Shown here one piece after another: positions 1 through 12,551 of a DNA stretch of 64,000 bases; position 1 is the first letter of the stretch; the number at the start of each line of letters is the position of its first letter. The DNA is taken from NCBI RefSeq assembly GCF_001949145.1, contig NW_019091430.1, positions 576,744 through 640,743 on the forward strand, given 5' to 3'. A program made the translations under genes and the position numbers. This DNA comes from Acanthaster planci. Taxonomy: Eukaryota; Echinodermata; Asteroidea; Valvatida; Acanthasteridae. The notes below the pieces were generated by a model. It had not been told where the DNA came from, ran no database searches, and saw only the letters and a program-made list of their open reading frames with translations.

Positions 1-63
1 TGTGCACTCTTGCCACTATGTTAGCGATTTCTTGCCACGATGTTAGTATGGAATTCCATATCT

Positions 64-157
64 GCCGTCGTGCATCGCCCGTCGTGCGTCGCCCGTCGTC
101 CGTCGTGCGTCGCCCGTCGTGCGTCGTGCGTCGCCCGTCGTGCGTCGTCCGTTGCCC
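64..157. repeat. CGTCG-rich simple repeat
   Basis: Degenerate tandem units of GTCGTGCGTCGCCC and GTCGTCC. The open frame through it (TTGDARRTTGDARR on the minus strand) is an artefact of the repeat. Confidence 0.85.
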
Positions 158-372
158 ATCAAATGGGTTGCATAGGACATGCAAAAGCCAATAACAAATG
201 ACAATGTGATGATTCCATTCACTTCTAAAGATCTTTTCCGAATAAGGCAAGTACAACTTGGTAGCCGAGTTCTAGCGGAATTTGAGCGAAAAATTGCTTG
301 AGGTTCAACCAGAACACAACTATGATCACCAAGCCCCAATGGGGAACATACAACTGCTTGACAGTAAAATTC

Positions 373-960
373 AGATAAATTTATCTAAGATGGCACCATT
401 CCTGGTAGGTCGGTCAATTATTTGAACGAGTTTATCTGACAACACTGGATGGAGATCAAGATGATTAATATCTCCTAAAATAATTATGCCAGCATTTGGT
501 TGCTTAGTTAAAACTGTATCAACAGTTGAAATCATGTGATCAATAAGTGATTGTGCAACAACACTCCTGGGTGGATTATAAATAACACCAATTACCAAAT
601 TACTTATAGGATGAGGTAAACGATATGGTCGCACACTTGTCCAAATTGCTTCAATATCATCAGGTACGGTGATGTCTTGCATTCGGGAAGCAGTTAGGTG
701 ATCCTTTATATATAGTGCTACTCCTCCACCACGACGATCCTTTTTCAGTTGGAAGAACAGGTTGTAACCCTCAATGGAGAACTGTTCCAAGGGTGCTTCG
801 GTGGTAAACCACGTTTCTATAATAGCTGCCAGATCAGTTTGGTTTTCGTTGAGGATGACGCTGGGTTCACAACCTTACTGTTCAATGACCGAGGATTACA
901 CAAAAAGACCGACGGCATTTGGGTCGGGCGTTTTGAGGACTATCTGGTGGTATCTATTCT
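373..960 (-). pseudogene. Non-LTR retrotransposon endonuclease fragment
   Basis: The minus-strand frame reads NENQTDLAAIIETWFTTEAP, RRGGGVALYIKD, LVIGVIYNPPRS and IIILGDINHLD, then DRPTRNGAILDKF. These are the motifs of the APE-type endonuclease domain of L2/CR1/jockey-like LINEs. Just upstream, NPRSLNSKVV in another frame is the domain start, so there is a frameshift. The copy stops before any reverse transcriptase and is dead. GDIN replaces the usual GDFN. Confidence 0.85.
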
Positions 961-1217
961 GATGAGATTCCTTGAAGAGGCTTTTCCAAAACTCGAGTTT
1001 TTCATTGGAGTCAGAGGTCGTGGAGTTATGCAAGCGTGAAATGCATGGTGCTTGCAGGTTGTCTTTCGCATTTGGAAATCTCAAAAGGGTTAGAATAACA
1101 CATCTTCTCAAGGGTTATTCAGCAGGCTGTGGGTATTGATGTTGATGGTTATTGCAACCACCTCTGGTACCACGGCGCTGTTTACAAATATTCCGCAGTT
1201 TTATCTGGTGAAAGATG

Positions 1218-1345
1218 TTTGGATGTAGTTCGTCAAGGCCTTCGCAGCTGTGTTTATGTGTAACTGCAAAGCGGCTGGACCGGAGACCACATGCGCGAGT
1301 GGCGCCGCCACGAGGCCTTTTCCAACTTGTCGGGAATTTCTTATG
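1218..1345 (+). repeat. Inverted duplication, left copy
   Basis: This segment (containing GTGTAACTGCAAAGCG and GAGACCA, then GCCACGAGGC and TTTTCCAACTTG) recurs in reverse complement at 1890-2003 with moderate divergence. About 550 bases lie between the copies. It could be a foldback element or two insertions of one short repeat. Confidence 0.75.
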
Positions 1346-1889
1346 TTTTTCTTTATGTTTTCGATTTTTGTTCTCCGTTGGGGGAGCAAAAATCTCAACC
1401 AATCAAAAGCGAGGGGGCAGCACACATTAACTATTATGCAAATTGAAAGTATGCGAAAGATGGCGAGCGTTTCAAGTGTGTCGGCGGCCGTGAGTGCAGA
1501 TCAGTTGTCTGACCAGTATTTGGACAGTTCTTTAGAATATGCTGCTGGAAAACTTCACCTCGCCGAGTTTAAACCGTTGCGGCGTTAGGCTACTGAAGCA
1601 TCTGTACGCGGACTGACGTTTTTGTCTCTACCTACGGGATAGGGTGAGAGCTTCATATTTCAAGCACTGCCGTTTTGCTGTGACCATTTGGCCTTGATGA
1701 ACTGCGTCAGCGCCATCCCCCACCAACAAGCATCATCGTTATCATCTAACCGCTTATTGTCCTCATGAAAAACCAGATTAAAACATTCTGTAAGCTTTGG
1801 AGTTGATGACGTTGATTTCGGAGACTCATCCTCTTCAACTATTTAAATGAAATTTATGAATAAGATATACTAAAAAACACAAAAACCTC

Positions 1890-2003
1890 AAAATCAAGTT
1901 GGAAAAGGCTTGCGCCTCGTGGCTGCGCCATTCGCCTGGTCTCCTGTCGGGTCGCTTTGCAGTTACACACCCACACGCAGCCACGAGGCCTCGACGAAAG
2001 GCT
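1890..2003 (-). repeat. Inverted duplication, right copy
   Basis: The reverse complement of this segment carries the same ordered blocks as 1218-1345 (TCGTCGAGGCC, GTGTAACTGCAAAGCG, GAGACCA, GCCACGAGGCG, CCTTTTCCAACTTG). The family is not recognised. Confidence 0.75.
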
Positions 2004-5000
2004 AATGTATTTCTTAGAGGCGGGCAACTCGCAGGGACGATCACCAACTATTTTTGTATGTGGCCTTATGTAAAGAACATCCACAAATGAATAAATGAAA
2101 CGGAATGGGCGGCTTTCCACAGCCGAGACCACGGACTTGAGTCGGGGAGCCCAATATCATAATTTTGATTACGATTTGCTCGTCGCTTAGCGCTCTCAGG
2201 GCACTTGGAATGGCAACAGTGCATTACACAAATTTTTGTGAAGGAAATGTCACTCGGGATCGATCACAGCTGCAGGTTTCAGGTCAGTAAATAGGTCCAA
2301 AATTGCCTGCGTTGACCAAATCACGACTGTCAATTTGACAGAGACCCTTTCTTGGCACGCGGACTGGGTGGTTTGTTTAAAAAAAGGTGGATGAAATGCA
2401 GGGGCAGGACTGTCAGCTTGTTTTTCTGAAAGTATCAGACCAAACAGGGCCCTCCAAATTGCTCTATTTTACCATGGAGTGTAGGCATCAATTTCCAAAA
2501 TGGTGATGAGCCTCCTGACTGTTTTGAGGGGTGATTTTTCTCTGGAGAGAAATATCTTCAAAAGTCATCGGCTAAACCACTGAAAAGTGAAAGGAAAATG
2601 AAAGATGAGGAAGTGAGCTTTAATTTGATGTGCCTTGAACACCTGTGAAACTTGTGAGTATTTTTCCTGATTTTTTTTTTTTTTTTTTTTGAAGTGGCGA
2701 TATTTATCACTGTTGTCTATGGCAACTGATTTACTGGTCTGGACCCTGCAGGCTCACGTAGCATTGCGGGTTTCTATCCGGTTCTTAAGGGACTTCGTCA
2801 CAAAGGCGGACGCGCCACGATTTGCAGGCTGTCATTGGACAATCGCTGAAGTTGTGCGTTAACTTCCGGTTCTATGTAAACGACGATTTGCAGTGGGCGT
2901 GGTAAAACTGATTTAATACGAACCGGATAGCTGCCAGCTTGTGACAAGTAAAACAGCGAAGGCGCGGTGGCTCAATGTAAAGGACTGCCGCTGATGATAC
3001 AAATGAAATCTGTATGGTGTGTGGCATATCCCGAAATTCCTGTGGGACAAACTAGGTTTACATGTCTGTCAACAAGCACTCCGGGAACAGAGCAAGTTAA
3101 ATTTGAATAAAATCTGGTAATCTGGAAAACTGAGTTATCTGATTGCACACAAATATAACGATTTGAATTCCCCACACTAAGACACTGTTGCTATACATCG
3201 TGATTCGGGGCAAGCTTTTGCATAGCGACCAGCATCTCTGGAAAAGACTGGTTCCTTTGTGCCCTTCTTATCCACTGAGAAGAGTGTATTGTTGCAAGGC
3301 GTCTCTTATGTAACTAATCACAAGTTTGCCCGAAATCACGAGGCATAGCAACAGCGGTTTTAGTATGGAGAATTCAAGTTGTTATGTTCACGTGAATTTA
3401 AAGAACTCAGTGTACCAGATTTTGGTCAAAGTTAACACTCAAAAGGCTTATTTCTGCAGTTATGGTTACACTGCACCAAATACGCGTCCATAGAAAACAG
3501 TGCAAAATCAGACCGAAATAGCACCGATTGTTGACTCTCGGGTTGTTTCACTGGAAATGCAAGATTATGGCCAGATCATCACTTTTCGTTTCAATTGTAT
3601 GGGGATTAGCCACGATTTTTATTCGCCTTTCCCGAAGTTACTCGCAATATTGTAGTAAATACGCACTCAGCTCTGAATGTAGCCGCCCGCCTCTATCCAA
3701 AATAGGCCCGCAATGTGGGGCTTTTGTGAAAGAAATACCCCGAGTATTTCTACGATGCCCCCTGATTATGGCATTTCTTATTGTAAAAACCTCGTGGGAT
3801 CACAAAATATAATTGAGCTCGCGCGCACAAATACAACCATTTGGTGGAACGCACCCTTATTGGTTCTGTATGGAAAAATCCGTACTCTTGTTGGCATTGT
3901 ATTAATGTCATTATGCGCATGCGTGAATTGCAAGAGGCGATTTTAAAATCATGCATGCCGCGAGCTCGCGGGGTGGATCAGAAACCGGCCCCGCCGGCCG
4001 CCCCGTGCTAGCGACAGCGGCTTCACAGCAAAAACGAAAATGTTTGACAAAACAAATTCATCCCCAGTTTCTTGCCCTAGTTTCGCGCCGCACGAGGCCC
4101 ATGGATATGGGGAAACCAGGTTGCTGCAATTTGGTGGAATTATATAGCACGTGTAGTTCGGTACAACGCGGTACGAGCGCACACCAGCGATCTCTGTTAT
4201 ACTGACTGGCGCACACATGTACATTAATACACGATAAGTGGCGCCATGAACTACACGTTGGTGCATACACCCCAGCTTCGCACGTACGTGCACGTAAGCA
4301 CGTGCAAACTTCTGTCATTTCGTGGTGATCAATGCGCAACAAAAACGCCTAAAGCACCGTCCAACTGTACCGTTGAAAAATGGCAGAGAGATACGCCATG
4401 GCTGAAACAAAAGAATTAGTTGGAAGACATCGTCCTTTACTGTTAGTTATGTAGTTTGCAAGAGGCCAAAACAAAAGCCGTTAGTAGAGATTCTGCAGAA
4501 CATTCGCCAGATGTCAATAAAGCACCGAAAAAGTGATAACATTTTAGTGATTTTATTTTTTTTATTTCCATCACTGGTAAATCTTTGCAACGTTTTACAG
4601 TCTCATTTTCACGTAAGCACGGGGAGTGAAAACAAACAGGCATCAACAAGGAGACGTATGGGTACGAGTATCGCCGGACGTGGAAGGTCGTTAATAAAAT
4701 TATTTTTTTACCCATCTCCAAGTTAATTTTCCTAAATATTAGTTGAGAAAGATAAAGGTAAAATTCCAACATAGGAATAATTCTTCCAAAAATTATCGAA
4801 CGTGATAGGATGGCCCAATGTAAAATCCCCATAGGCAGACCGCACGAGGGTTCCGGAAGCTCGCTGCGTGACCTGTCCCTTTTAGGCCCTCTGATTTGCG
4901 TAGCTCAGTGCCCGGTGTGGGTGTTGGGTGGGTGGGATCCGTGCCCTCTCTCATCCCCACTCATCGGATTGAATTTTTTTTAAACATCCATTGCCCTTGT

Positions 5001-5731
5001 TAGCTGAATTTTGAATCTGTCTACAGCTCGATGCAGACAGAACTGCTTTTGATTAAAACAAATACCCGACTGTGACCACAGACGCACGCGTACAGAAATC
5101 AATGTCGATGTCCTTTGTGGCTTTACAGTAATTACATCTATAGATCGATAAGCCATAAGCAAGTACTCTTCTCTGTGTGACATGCTATGCTGCTCACGAA
5201 GCTCCAACTTGAACCAGCCTTCGTGTGCGCGTTAGATATGAGGGTATACCTGCACTGAGTAATTACAGCACGCACCGCAGTGTCGGCGTATTTAATAACG
5301 TGAAGGCGGCAATGCACGTGAATCGACCTACTACAACGATTTCCGTCCATGTAGCAATGATCTAACACTATTAATACGTCGATATTATTATTTAAGTCGT
5401 GGGCTTTAAGTGGTATGCGACTCAACCCAGAAAAAAAAACACCCCCCCCCCAAAAAAAAACGCCGTGGATTTTAGGGAATTATAGAGTATAACCACTATA
5501 TGGGATATTGCCCTATAGGTACAAGAAAATTAATAAAAAAGGCGTTAATTCATTTTTTTAGCAAATTTGTATGCGTGACATTTTTGTGCATAAGATTTGT
5601 TTTCTTGAATTTTCAAGGGGTATTCCAAAACGAATGGTGTCTATGTTTATCTTAAACAATCTTCAATCACAAGAAGTGATCCAGGCTACATATAAATTTT
5701 CTATATCCTAATATCAAGACCAGATCAAGAC
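2004..5731. other. No gene recognised
   Basis: This stretch contains a T-run (about 2672-2691), a short CpG-rich patch near 3950-4020, a C/A homopolymer tract near 5430-5460 and many short open frames without family features or splice-consistent partners. Confidence 0.5.
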
Positions 5732-5941
5732 CAGCGGCATAGCTAGGATTTTACTAACGGGGGCACAAGGGGGAACCAACATCTTATAGGGACACCAGCT
5801 TTCAGTGGTGTGGTTTTTTGGCAAGCTGTTGTTAACTTTGTTGAATATCTTTTCATCCGTTTGGGGGGAGGGCACCTGGGGGTACCAGGAATATGTGGGG
5901 GGCACACGTGCCTCCCAGCCCCTCGGTGGCTACACCCCCTG
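5732..5941. mobile_element. hAT-like MITE with 8-bp target duplication
   Basis: Terminal inverted repeats start CAGCGGCATAGCTAGG on the left and, in reverse complement, CAGGGGGTGTAGCCACC on the right. The flanks are ATCAAGAC and ATCCAGAC, an 8-bp duplication with one change. A CAGNGGCGTAGC-type end and an 8-bp duplication are typical of hAT (Tip100 group) elements. It is 210 bp, with no coding capacity. Confidence 0.75.
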
Positions 5942-6130
5942 ATCCAGACCAATTTTTAAGGGGGGGGAACAAGTGAGCAGCGTCTCCGGTGCACTTTTGA
6001 GTTAACTGATCGCACCAGTCACAATTAAGCAGCTGCTCGGAAACAATTTCCTCAACACAATGTCTCTGTCCATACAGAACAATCTCCATTTAAGACACTT
6101 ATCTTTACTCTGAAAAAAATATTCAAAATA

Positions 6131-6179
6131 CATGTCCCCCGCCCCAAAACCCTCATCAGGTTTTGGGGCGGGGGACATG
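6131..6179. repeat. Perfect 21-bp hairpin
   Basis: The left arm (6131-6151, starting CATGTCCCCCGCCCC) and right arm (6159-6179) are exact reverse complements around a 7-base loop, CTCATCA. GC-rich arms in AT-rich surroundings make it stand out. No longer element is visible around it. Confidence 0.95.
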
Positions 6180-9100
6180 GCCTTCTTTGCCTCTCCCCCG
6201 GATCCACCTTTGCCTTATATAAACATAATATAGTCAAATTTGCTCTGGATCCGGAGTAAACTCTCATTTGAATCGTGACAATTCAACATTTAAAGATTTA
6301 TTCAGTACTCCCTAAAACAATTGAAGGTTTCCAAGGCCTTTCACTCCCACCAATGATGACAGGGAAAACAATTAAATGTAAAATGTATCCAAGGACAATC
6401 TGAAAATCGACAAAATAAAACTGGTAGAATATTTAGGTTTTACAGAGACCAATGACATTTTTCAATTTTCTTAATTTTGTCTAAAACTTATGTCAATTTA
6501 CCCTTTAAACTGTTCACATTGCAGTTTATTCTTCCTTATTCAAAGCAGCATCTGCCTGAAAGGTGGACAACTTAAGAGTTGAGAAACGTCAATTTTTTAT
6601 TTGCCTGGAATAATAAGCTGAAATCAAAACACACAAAACTGTAATTATTGTTTGAAAGAAAAATATGATCCTCCAAATCCTCCAGAATTTAAAACAGCTG
6701 AAAGATACAATCGGAAAAAATGATACTACATGTAGTTTTTACAGTCTATTGTTAGAATGGATTGTGCTTTTAAAGAGCAGGAATTTGTTTCTAGATCAAA
6801 AAGGAAACGGGTATCTCCCCCAAATCTGCACCTAACCACTGCATCCCATGCATTGGGAGGGATTTTGCTATCAACGCAACGCACTGCAATTTACGCCATT
6901 ATTAACACCATTATTGCATACATGTTCCATTTGGCTCTGCTAATAAGTTATACACGTGTTTAGTATCCACTGCCTACGTACTCCGATGGATGGCCAGCTC
7001 ATCAACAGACACGAGGAATTTTACCAGTGAACGTGTTTAACACCAAAGCTGCCCCTTGGCACCATGCACGGACATGTCTTAGCGCGTGATCAATGTCAGT
7101 GCCCATGTCATCACAGGTTGTTCATTGGTTTAGTCTATCTAGCAGGGAAGCATGGGGGCATCATCGATTTTGGAGGTGGCACTCACTACAATAATGATCA
7201 TATTAACATCATCAAGCTATTTTCTCTAAAATTCTGGGGAGAAAATTAAGGAGTGCGGGTTTGAAGCAGGTAGGCTCCCTCTTTCATATACCCCACGCCT
7301 TAGTTTGGCCACTGGAAAAGCCCAAACTCAGTATGCATTTTGCCATCAAGTGAACAAATTGACATTTGACAGTTTCCTGAGCTAGCTATAGTTAACAATT
7401 TTACTGCAAACATTGGCGCGTGTATTGAGTGTATTCGCATGTCTGGATTCGTCTTTTCAAAATGACACTGATACAACTCTTTTCATCTCTCTCCAGAATC
7501 GAGCCTGAATGCTGTTATTCCACTTTGACCATGTGGATACCAATGTGAAATGTTATTAAAAGGGCCTATAAAAAGTAATTTGTTTGCAATCCTCAAAGAA
7601 GAACATCCTGGTGTCCCATTTAAACTTTCTCATTTTTATTTGACCATTTTAAAATTATACTGGTGTAAATTTCCTTATTCCTAAACAAAAAGTGTTTTCA
7701 TCGTGGGCACAAACCCAATGATACAGCTGTATTAGCACATAGTTGCTGGAAATTTGCAGTCATCATTTTTTCTTTTCTTCGGGGACCGACTGTTAGGCTA
7801 GTGAAAGGCAGCAAATAACTGAATGAAAGAAATTATTATGAACAGAAAACCCCTTAAATGAACAATGTCTTTCAAAATGATATCACAGCAACAGTGCCCT
7901 CAGATGTCCAGATACTAGAGAAAGTTGGACAACATTAAGTTTACAGAGGTGCCCTTTTCAAACTAAAAAGTGGTGTCATATGGTTTCTTTACACAGAGAA
8001 GTAGGAAATTACACATGAATAAAGGTAAATTCATCGCATGGATCCTTTAACCTTCCGCTTTAACCTTCCTTCACCTTGACTACTATAATTCTTGGCTTAA
8101 ACACATTTCCAATCCTTTTTGAAATCAAATTCTCTGTAGTCTCTGGTCGATAAAAACAGAATCCAGTCTAGTGATTTTTTAATACTTAAGCAGTGCATAA
8201 GGCACAAACTATACACAGCATAATGTTTATAATATAAGACTACTTTCACAACAGAGATCCCATTACATTATTGAAACCACGCTTGTATAACCATTAGTAT
8301 ACATATTGCTTCTATGTGTTGATATCTCAAATGGCATCCAAATTACTTGGTTATGACCAGAAATGATAGTAACATACACACAGCCAAAGTGTCAGAGACA
8401 GGAAGTTCTAGCGTCCATCCATGTTTCGATATTTACTGCATGATTATTCAATTTCACTTTACAATCGATATCACTGATATGAAAGTTTTCATTTCAAAGT
8501 ACATATGTATAAAAAATCTTAATGCTGGGAATGATATTAAAAATATCAAGAACAAATCAGATTATCGACAAAATTAATTTCTAGTTACATGTAATGTGGT
8601 TATTACCCATTAATTAGCTTTGAAATTATAAGCCCAACCTAGTGGCAAAATAGCCGGTGACTAGAAAAGAACCACTGTAAATCATCATGGACATCTGATC
8701 CATGTTGTAACTATACTCTGTAATTCATGGCTTCCCCTGCCATGCTAGACCATCACAATGGATACACTATAGTTTGCAGTCAAAAATATCGTTTTCATAT
8801 TGGTCTTTCCTATGGTGTTTTATCTTTCATGGATATATTACAATAAATAACAAACTGTAGGTAGCAAATTTTATTTCTTGTTATTTTGCCCTGTATGCAT
8901 GAGCATGGGCTGCCCTGCATGAACCATGATCTGCACTGAGCCAGGAATAGCATGCAGGTGAATTCAAAAGCCAGGTTCCAGTTTGGTTAATACATGGCTA
9001 CTGCAAAGACCCAGGAAGTGGGTTATCATTGCACAGGCTACAAGTGGGTGATTGGTAAGGATCTGATGACTTGTCTAATCACAACGTTGGTGAACTGTGT

Positions 9101-10355
9101 GATGTGCACACCATCATATCCTGACATGAAAGGACGTAGTGCCTTGGGTAGTAATGACTCATAAAAAGTTTTGCGATATTTTTACACCGGTATAGGACTG
9201 TTTTGGCAGTAGTATTTTTTCGTACTGGTTGAACAAACAGAAGTACCATGTGGGCATTTTGAGTCGTACAATTTTTTTCATACATAATATTCTATTTTCT
9301 TGGTGTTACTGAAGTGCTAATTTATTAGTAAAAGGAATTTTGAGGTATTCAGTTATGAGTTAATGAGAATCTACTGTACACTGGAATATATATGAATATG
9401 CTCAATATTGGATTTCCAATTATCGATTAGTGGAATCCTGTTATTGATGGACCCGACTAATGACCTTCAATGAAGGGTCAAGTCAAGTAAAATTGAATTA
9501 CCCAGGAACAAATAAGCCCCGAGTCTAGCATGTCAAGTTAAAACTTGGTGAATCAAACTATAATACCAACAAAAAAATATTCAGGGTACATGCCAAGCCT
9601 TATAAGTGTTGTAAGTTCAGATATATGCATGAAATAAGGTCTTATTCACTATGGCTTGAATGAGTCACAACTAACGTTACTTTAAGGAACTCAAATGGCC
9701 TTAAAGTGGCCTTCAACAATAAAAAGCCATGAGCATTTCAATACAGACTGAAAGGATTCACTGGAAATGTTGATGTTATCATTATCATTAGAAATTTCTT
9801 TTTATACAAGGTTACATTTTGGTAAAATATGTTCACATAAAGCACAAGGGAAAATCTAAGTTAACTTGAGCAAATATTGCATTGTTTGCTTTACCGGTAT
9901 GCACTGAGGCTTTTCATGCATTGTAGAAATAAGGATTTGACCATTTGTTTTGTTCAACAACTTAACTTCATATGAAAAACCTTGAAAGTCATGTAATGCA
10001 TTGCATTTGATAAAACAGCAGGGGGGGGAGTTGGAAATTAGGTTATTTCTTATTGAAATTTATAAGCCTGTTTGTACACTCAAGCATGTATCTCTGTGTT
10101 ACATGTCTGGCTCTGCCCTTTCTTCAAATGGCTTGTGTTGTTTGATACCTTTTCCAGTGAGTACTCTTCTCATTCAACTTGCACAGAGTTTCCAACTGAG
10201 GAGATCGTGCCAATCAAGGATTTCCTTCACTGTTCCTCTTTATTTCACAACAGATGATCCTAACTCCAGAATACCTTTCAACCTGTTTTCCAGAGAGGGG
10301 GGTAACCTTGCATGTACCCAGCTTCATCCACACAAAGTTTAGACAACCTGCATTA
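6180..10355. other. No gene recognised
   Basis: AT-rich DNA with only short open frames that carry no recognisable motif, and no convincing splice-linked exons on either strand. If the F-box gene has a further 3' exon, it would lie here or in the stretch up to 12430, but none was identified. Confidence 0.45.
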
Positions 10356-10909
10356 TGTCATCAGTGTTTTCACGAAGTGACAAAAACCCGGAAAATCAAA
10401 CATTTTTTGATCTGGAGTTTTTCTACCATTTTACTCCCTTTGATCCAAAGAAAAAAGTAGCAGAGTTTCAAAGCAAAATGTTGTTTACTATCCAAGTAAC
10501 TGTAAACAGACAACTGACAAAAAACTTAGTCTCTGTGTTTCTCTGTTTTCAAGAAATTACAATTTAACAATTTTCTTCAGGCGTGTATTTTTTCACGAAG
10601 TGACAAAAGTGTGTATCATGTAATAAGAAAAAAATTAAGACCTCCGGGTTTGTCTGTTTTCACAAAGTGAAAGACTGTTATTAGTTTATTAATGAATTAT
10701 TCTTTAATTAAGACAATACATCTGGACATAAGTATAGAGCATTTTCCAAGTGGTACATTTCATGACTTTGTAAAAAATTCCTTAATTGGTAACATAAAAG
10801 TGATCAAAAATGTGCACTAAAAAGGCTCGTATTTTCAAACGCATTTATCTTGGATTGTACGTTAGGCAAGATTTTGAAGTTTTTGTCACTTGGTGAAAAC
10901 ACCGACAAT
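10356..10909. mobile_element. TIR element, about 550 bp
   Basis: Ends at 10356-10398 and 10870-10909 are inverted copies built on TGTTTTCACGAAGTGACAAA and continuing AACCCGGAAAATC / AACTTCAAAATC. Extra inner copies of the CACGAAGTGACAAAA motif occur near 10590 and 10659. There is no coding capacity and the superfamily is not assigned. Confidence 0.7.
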
Positions 10910-12137
10910 GTGGACCTCTTTTGTTCACTGATCCTCACTAGGTACATGTATATAACATTTGTACACATGGAACAGATTAAAACTGACAACCATGGATGGT
11001 TACTCATCCTTACTCAAACTGAAGACATGGATACTGTAACTTCAGCACACCCAGATTTCGTAGACCTTTCACACCATACAGATGCAGGGTATCCAGTCTT
11101 AAGGAGAGAACATAAGAAAACTTCCTAATGAGTATGTAATATAGTGTGAATTGCTTTGTGTGAGTGTGTGTATCATAGTATGATTGAACAGGAACACAAA
11201 GGGTTCCTTTTTGTCCTTGTTAGTCAAGCTTGTGTTTACAGCAGTCATCTTAAGGGCCATTCAAAATTTTCAATGTTTTTAAATTTCGATTTTTTTTCAA
11301 ATTTTTTGATCCACCCACCCTCATTTTTGATTAACAAAAAAGTAACGTTGGTCATCCAGTATGCAAACTCCCGGTCCAGCATGCTACATGAAATCGCATG
11401 CATGTACATGTACAGGAGAAGTAACTACATAAATGTGTCTCTGCACATACGGCCACATGGGGTTGTTGGTCTGCCTCTTTTGCACTGGTGCCCTGTAGAT
11501 TTTATGTTTCATCAGTTGGCATGTTGGGAATGAGACATGCTGCAGTCCAGGAAAAAGCCGGTGAGCAGCAATCCATGTGTGTAAACTGATAACGAGGAAC
11601 TTGTACCCTGCTACCTTGGCAAAGATTGACCACTATGAACTTCTGACTCACAGAAGCCTACTGAAAAACCACTTCCTCCTGTGGTCTTTTTGTGCCAATG
11701 CACATGGATCATTCACGTAATAAATATGGGAATGAAGTTAACAACGTTCATACACCTTGGACCATTGGCGTGCGGTGGTGGTATGGTGCATAACCTTGGT
11801 GTGTGTGTACATACATTACGTGCATACATATGATAAACCACGGTTGTACATGTCATGAAAATCGGTTCTTTTTTGTTTTGATCCTTTTTGGGTTTGGTTG
11901 TTTGTTTTATTTTTATGAAAAATATATTTCAATTTTCAGTTATTTCCTTGACCCTGCCTCCTTTTCAGAAAAAAAATTGAAATTTAAAAACACTGAATAT
12001 TTTAAAGGGCCCCTTATGTACACCTGTTAAAACTTGAAAAAAATAACACAGTGTTACATTAACAAACAGAATCACTGTATACGGCCATGAGCCACTGGTA
12101 AGGTTGGTATTAAGTACAACCATGTAGGCTTGTATGC

Positions 12138-12143
12138 TTTATT
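12138..12143 (-). terminator. Possible polyadenylation signal of the F-box/LRR gene
   Basis: AATAAA on the minus strand lies about 0.3 kb beyond the proposed stop codon. This is consistent with the 3' UTR ending here, but the hexamer is common in AT-rich DNA. Confidence 0.3.
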
Positions 12144-12436
12144 ACCCCATTCTGAATAATTACTACATGAAGTTTTTAGGGTACACAAATGCACAAAAGT
12201 TAAACTATGGATAATTTTGGCAAGACAAAGGAAGCCTAAGCCAAGCTCTTACGTCCAAAGTGTATGAGATCAAGACAGATAGAGTGCTTTCACAGATGCG
12301 GGTATATGTCCATAAAAATAGGACTCAAGATCCAGTGTTAAGTACTCTAACACAAGTCCCTGAGTGCAGACAAAGCACTTCTATGGCGCTCCAATAATAA
12401 AGTTTCTAACAGATAATTGTCTTTTACTTTTCTCAC

Positions 12437-12551
12437 TTACTTTTTGCAATTCTTCAACAGTTTGACAATGGCCATTTCTGTGATGTCCTTGCAGCAATTG
12501 AAACGCACAGCCACCAGGGTCTTGCTGCAGTAGTTTGCCAGAGCTGAAACA
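12437..12551 (-). CDS. F-box/LRR gene, exon 11 (probable last): LRR
   Basis: The phase-compatible acceptor is TTTTGTTAAAG, upstream of a TTTCAG that would break the frame. The exon reads SVSALANYC then LVAVRFNCCKDITEMAIVKL and LKNCKK before TAA. Ending directly after the helix of an LRR, with no closing strand, is a little abrupt. The TAA sits inside GTAAGTGAG, so splicing to an unseen exon is possible. Confidence 0.7.

Noticed and set aside
749-1039. Plus-strand frame of 96 codons
   Set aside because: It is antisense to the LINE endonuclease fragment, which has clear motifs on the minus strand.
1438-1588. Short CpG-bearing frame ending KLHLAEFKPLRR as the start of a helicase-like gene
   Set aside because: The resemblance to N-terminal helicase text is weak, the frame stops at once, and no continuation was found.
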